DNA of 7,968 nucleotides from an uncultured Ruminococcus sp. (GTDB lineage Bacteria; Bacillota; Clostridia; Oscillospirales; Ruminococcaceae): positions 1 to 7,968 of the forward strand of contig CAMWJT010000050.1 in NCBI GenBank assembly GCA_947174625.1, read 5' to 3'. The notes under the pieces were generated by a model that saw nothing but the letters and a program-made list of their open reading frames with translations, was not told where the DNA came from and made no database searches. The translations under genes and the position numbers were made by a program. Of the stretch, positions 5,516-7,968 are shown in pieces. Position 1 is the stretch's first letter, and the number at the start of each line of letters is the position of its first letter.

Positions 5516-6309
5516 ATGGAAAGAAAAATCGTATCTGCAAAAATTGATGTTGTTTTCAAGGAATTATTTATAAGAAAAAGAAGTCTGTTGAAAAATTTCA
5601 TCTCAGATGTTCTTGATATACCGTTTGAGAATATTCTTGATATTATTCTTACAAATCCTGAAATGCCGTCTGACTATTCAGACGGCAAACTCGTAAGACT
5701 GGATTTAAGCGTAAGACTCAGAAAATATGATAATACAGAAACTCTGATAAACATTGAACTACAGGTAAACAGTCAAAGTTATTTCAAAAAAGGACTTTGT
5801 TTTACTGGTCAAAGCTATATACATCAGAACTACACAGCGGTGAATCGTACAGCAATATGAAAAGAACAATATGTATCAATATCCTTGACTTCAATATTAC
5901 GGACAAACAGAATTATCATACGGAAATCATAGCAGCAGACAAAGAAACAGGCGAACAGTTTACAGACTTGATGAGCATTCACTTCTTTGAACTGAGAAAA
6001 GTTACAACCAAACTTGACGTAAATGACCGAAAGGCAATGTGGATGCACCTGATCAAGGCTGATACGGAGGAGGAACTGAATATGATTAAAAATACAAATA
6101 TTCCTGCAATGGAACAGGCAGTACAGGTCATATTCGATATGAGTGCCGATACTGTTTTAAGAGAACGTGCAAGAATGCGTGAAAAAGCCTTACATGATGA
6201 AGCTTCTGCTTTGCAGGGTGCAAGAGAAGAGGGAATAAATTCGATCCTTGAAAAAATGCGTAAAAGTGGAATGACCGAAGAACAGATTAATGCAATACTC
6301 AACCTGTGA
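5516..6309 (+). pseudogene. Rpn-family PD-(D/E)XK recombination-promoting nuclease / putative transposase, frameshifted
   Basis: The N-terminal frame (MERKIVSAKIDVVFKELF onward) and a later frame (ALFYWSKLYTSEL-like, here LFYWSKLYTSELHSGESYS, then KRTICINILDFN) are two halves of one Rpn / PDDEXK transposase-family protein. Proteins of this family are DNA endonucleases related to RpnA that promote recombination and are spread as mobile genes. Reading 92 codons to the run of six A (5786-5791) and then stepping back one base gives a normal 264-aa protein across the break (SYFKK-RTLFYW). Without that step the first frame stops at 5860. Asp63 (RLDLSV) and Glu81-x-Gln83 (INIELQV) are the likely nuclease residues. 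The C-terminus (EKMRKSGMTEEQINAIL) is the usual helical tail. The ATG at 5516 is chosen for the conserved MERK start, with AGGTG around 5499-5503 upstream; GTG 5501 and ATG 5504 are alternatives. It may be a mutation, a phase-variable tract or a sequencing error. Confidence 0.85.
5664..5687. repeat. 9-bp perfect hairpin inside the rpn coding region
   Basis: TGCCGTCTG (5664-5672) and CAGACGGCA (5679-5687) are perfectly complementary around the 6-nt loop ACTATT. The stem is GC-rich in an otherwise AT-rich gene and encodes part of the PSDYSDG stretch ahead of the predicted nuclease residue Asp63. No T run follows, so it is not a terminator. Confidence 0.8.
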
Positions 6310-6342
6310 TATACGTATCTCTGTAAAAGAAAGGATGATACC

Positions 6343-7152
6343 ATGACAGAACAATCCGGAACGATTCCAGAAACAATCAATCAAACTATCAGGCAGAAAC
6401 TCGCTGAAATCGAACAGACGGAACATGTCCGGATTCTTCATGCCGTGGAATCCGGCAGTCGTGCATGGGGCTTTGCTTCTCCGGACAGTGATTTTGATGT
6501 CAGATTTATCTACGTCCGGCAACAAGCCGATTATCTGAGATTGAATCCCGTCCGGGATGTAATAGAATCAGAATTGAATGAAATTTATGATATTAACGGC
6601 TGGGATCTGAAAAAAATGTTGATCCTTGCGAAAAATTCCAATCCGACTGTATTTGAATGGATGCTCTCCCCTATCGTGTATCAGACAACGGATTTTTTTC
6701 AGGAAAATTGTAAACCGGTTCTGGAACAGTATTTTTCCTGCAAAGCCGGGATTTATCATTACTGGAATACAGCAAGATCGCAGTATCAAAGATACTGCAC
6801 ACAAGGAAAAATCAAACTGAAAAAATATTTTTATGCGCTCCGTCCGATTCTGGCATGTCATTGGATTTTGCAATATCACACACCTGCACCGATGTTATTC
6901 ACAGAACTGGCAGAAGCTTGTTTGGAGCCGGCAATGCGTCCCATCATCCAGGAATTATTAAATCAAAAAATACACTGTCCGGAAGCCGGTTTGCAAGCCA
7001 GTATTCCGGAACTGGATGCGTATATTTCTAAAAATCTGGAGCTGATCCAGGAAAAAGCAGATCGCATGCCAAATGATAAAAATCCGGACTGGAATGCCCT
7101 GAATCAAGTGTTTTTAGATAGCGTTGATCGGCATAAATGGGAACAAATTTGA
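6343..7152 (+). CDS. RlaP/YcgL-type nucleotidyltransferase
   Basis: A 269-residue cytosolic protein of the DNA polymerase beta-type nucleotidyltransferase superfamily, RlaP branch (RNA-ligase-associated, Bacillus YcgL-like). The core motif lies at 36-56: Gly38-Ser39 in ESGSRAWGF, then Asp50-x-Asp52 in SPDSDFDVRFIY, the metal-binding pair. Asp83 in YDINGWDLKKML is a likely third carboxylate. NSNPTVFEWMLSPIVY and the later helices with KKYFYALRPILACHWIL are typical of the family. Such enzymes transfer nucleotides to RNA or small molecules, and some members sit beside RNA ligases in repair cassettes. No ligase is seen here, so its substrate is open. The ATG at 6343 has AAGG at 6331-6334 with an 8-nt spacer. 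The 33 nt between rpn and this gene hold only this binding site. CCGG-rich sequence resumes here, as in yceG-telA, so it belongs to the older background. It may once have followed the telA fragment directly. Confidence 0.88.
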   Translation: MTEQSGTIPETINQTIRQKLAEIEQTEHVRILHAVESGSRAWGFASPDSDFDVRFIYVRQQADYLRLNPVRDVIESELNEIYDINGWDLKKMLILAKNSNPTVFEWMLSPIVYQTTDFFQENCKPVLEQYFSCKAGIYHYWNTARSQYQRYCTQGKIKLKKYFYALRPILACHWILQYHTPAPMLFTELAEACLEPAMRPIIQELLNQKIHCPEAGLQASIPELDAYISKNLELIQEKADRMPNDKNPDWNALNQVFLDSVDRHKWEQI

Positions 7153-7154
7153 CC

Positions 7155-7189
7155 TTGACAGCACAGCAAGGCTTATGCTATAATTATAG
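7155..7189 (+). promoter_or_regulatory. sigma-A promoter of the secreted-protein gene
   Basis: TTGACA (7155-7160), an 18-nt spacer and a perfect TATAAT (7179-7184) preceded by TGC form a near-consensus extended -10 promoter only 2 nt behind the rlaP-like stop. The -10 box lies inside a perfect 12-nt palindrome, CTATAATTATAG (7178-7189), which could be an operator or chance in AT-rich DNA. The start would be near 7191, leaving a leader of about 25 nt with AGGAGG. Confidence 0.85.
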
Positions 7190-7215
7190 TATACTATTTT
7201 ACAGGAGGAGTAATT

Positions 7216-7968
7216 ATGCGTAAGAAACTTGTTGCTTTTGTATTAGCATTGTTCTGCTGTTCTCCGGTTCTGGACTGTACGGCATTTGCCCAGGAGGAAC
7301 CTGTTGTACCTGACTGGATTCCCCGGAATTTTGAACAGGCACTGGAATTTGAAAATACTTACGGAAAAACGCATATCATGGACGGTATGATCTGTTGCGT
7401 ACAGAAAAGATCTGTAGATTACTACCAGTATGAGACAGTTCTCAGTGGTTCTGTGGATTCTGAATCTGTTCGGATTCTCTCAGAAGCAAGCTATTATTTT
7501 GCAATGCCAGATGTTTCTGATTCTGAAAATTCTGAAGATTATCTGGAGTATCCAGAATATTTTGAATCTCCGAATTTTTATTATCAAGTAACTGTCTATC
7601 AGCCGCTTGCTGATGGTACATTTTCCGTCAGTTGGTTAAAAAATCGGGAAGGATTTGAAACGCCGATCAGTCAGACAGATTTGTCGTTTCAGATGGAAAA
7701 CGGTACGATAGAAGAAACGGATTGTTATGGCTGGCTTCCTGATTGTATGGAAGAATTTCATACCTTCCGCCAGGAGAATGGAACTGTTTCACTGCATGAT
7801 AATTATATGATCTATTGTGATGATGTCTGTTATGACGGTGGTTATGATGTGACACTGAAACAGTCCGGAACGACAGAACTCCGGGAAATCAGTCATTACA
7901 ACATCGCATTATCCAGTCAGTTCCCAGCAGATCCGGGCGGCATGGGGCATGTTGTCATTGTCTATGAG
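7216..7968 (+). CDS. secreted protein of unknown function, N-terminal part
   Basis: The ATG at 7216 follows AGGAGG (7203-7208) by 7 nt and opens a frame of 251 codons that is still open at the window end. Residues 1-25 form a Sec signal peptide: basic MRKK, hydrophobic LVAFVLALFCC, then a polar stretch ending TAFA before QEE, so signal peptidase I should cut after Ala25. The Cys residues near there lack a proper lipobox, so a lipoprotein is unlikely. The mature part is acidic and rich in Tyr, Ser and aromatic residues (VPDWIPRNFEQALEF, then a Ser-Asp-Glu segment around 107-120), with pairs of cysteines (CC, CDDVC) that might form disulfides. I do not recognise the domain. It is probably extracellular or wall-associated; a later anchor or dockerin cannot be excluded because the C-terminus is missing. 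It has its own promoter, so it is regulated apart from the upstream gene. Confidence 0.85.
   Translation, partial: MRKKLVAFVLALFCCSPVLDCTAFAQEEPVVPDWIPRNFEQALEFENTYGKTHIMDGMICCVQKRSVDYYQYETVLSGSVDSESVRILSEASYYFAMPDVSDSENSEDYLEYPEYFESPNFYYQVTVYQPLADGTFSVSWLKNREGFETPISQTDLSFQMENGTIEETDCYGWLPDCMEEFHTFRQENGTVSLHDNYMIYCDDVCYDGGYDVTLKQSGTTELREISHYNIALSSQFPADPGGMGHVVIVYE

Noticed and set aside
5665..5686. Neisseria-type DNA uptake sequence (GCCGTCTGAA and its complement) within the rpn hairpin
   Set aside because: The right arm is an exact reverse complement of that 10-mer and the left arm matches 9 of 10, but the setting is Firmicute and a single occurrence inside a coding region is best seen as coincidence.
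5785..5792. Programmed -1 ribosomal frameshift as in insertion sequences
   Set aside because: The zero-frame phase is C AAA AAA G, not the A AAA AAG heptamer, and the family is normally encoded in a single frame; mutation, tract variation or transcriptional slippage is more likely.
5979..6380. Minus-strand open frame of 133 codons opposite rpn
   Set aside because: It is antisense to conserved rpn coding sequence and its hydrophobic serine-rich product is typical of a reverse-strand shadow.
7153..7171. Possible terminator hairpin CCTTG/CAAGG after the rlaP-like gene
   Set aside because: The stem is only 5 bp, has no T run, and is occupied by the -35 box of the next promoter.

Overview
The window looks like a chromosomal stretch of a gut Firmicute of the Ruminococcus / Oscillospiraceae type. 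The signs are moderate to low GC, strong AGGAGG-like ribosome binding sites, consensus sigma-A promoters (TTGACA-N17/18-TATAAT type) and Clostridia-type protein families. The taxon is inferred from style and families; there is no marker gene.

Left block (1-1107, + strand): the 3' end of a GyrI-like small-molecule-binding protein, a 99-residue protein I do not recognise, and queF (preQ0 reductase of queuosine synthesis). A hairpin at 1082-1107 ends this block and also closes the convergent operon on the other strand. Next, on the minus strand, lies a YefM-YoeB toxin-antitoxin locus (1110-1573). Its antitoxin, promoter and TGTACA-type operator look intact, but the toxin gene has lost about 140 nt of its middle and is out of frame.

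Middle block (1565-5464, + strand): a divergent control region has both -35 boxes inside the arms of an 11-bp inverted repeat. From it reads an operon of a long YceG-like protein (762 aa, with a motif I see three times), a TelA-family toxic-anion-resistance protein (388 aa), and a broken fragment homologous to the last ~100 residues of TelA. YceG and TelA are partners in the Ter-type stress-response gene neighbourhoods known from Bacillus and relatives.

Right block (5460-7968, + strand): a perfect 24-nt AT palindrome, then an Rpn/PD-(D/E)XK transposase-like nuclease gene split by a one-base frameshift in a run of six A. This segment has no CCGG tetranucleotide, although its neighbours are full of them, so it looks recently acquired. 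Then come an RlaP/YcgL-type nucleotidyltransferase, and behind its own strong promoter the start of a secreted protein of unknown function that runs off the window.

Three genes out of about ten are broken (yoeB, the telA fragment, rpn), so the interval behaves as accessory, decaying DNA around a conserved yceG-telA operon. No tRNA, rRNA, CRISPR array or riboswitch was recognised, and no gene-free stretch exceeds 300 bases; the longest is the 188-nt control region 1481-1668.
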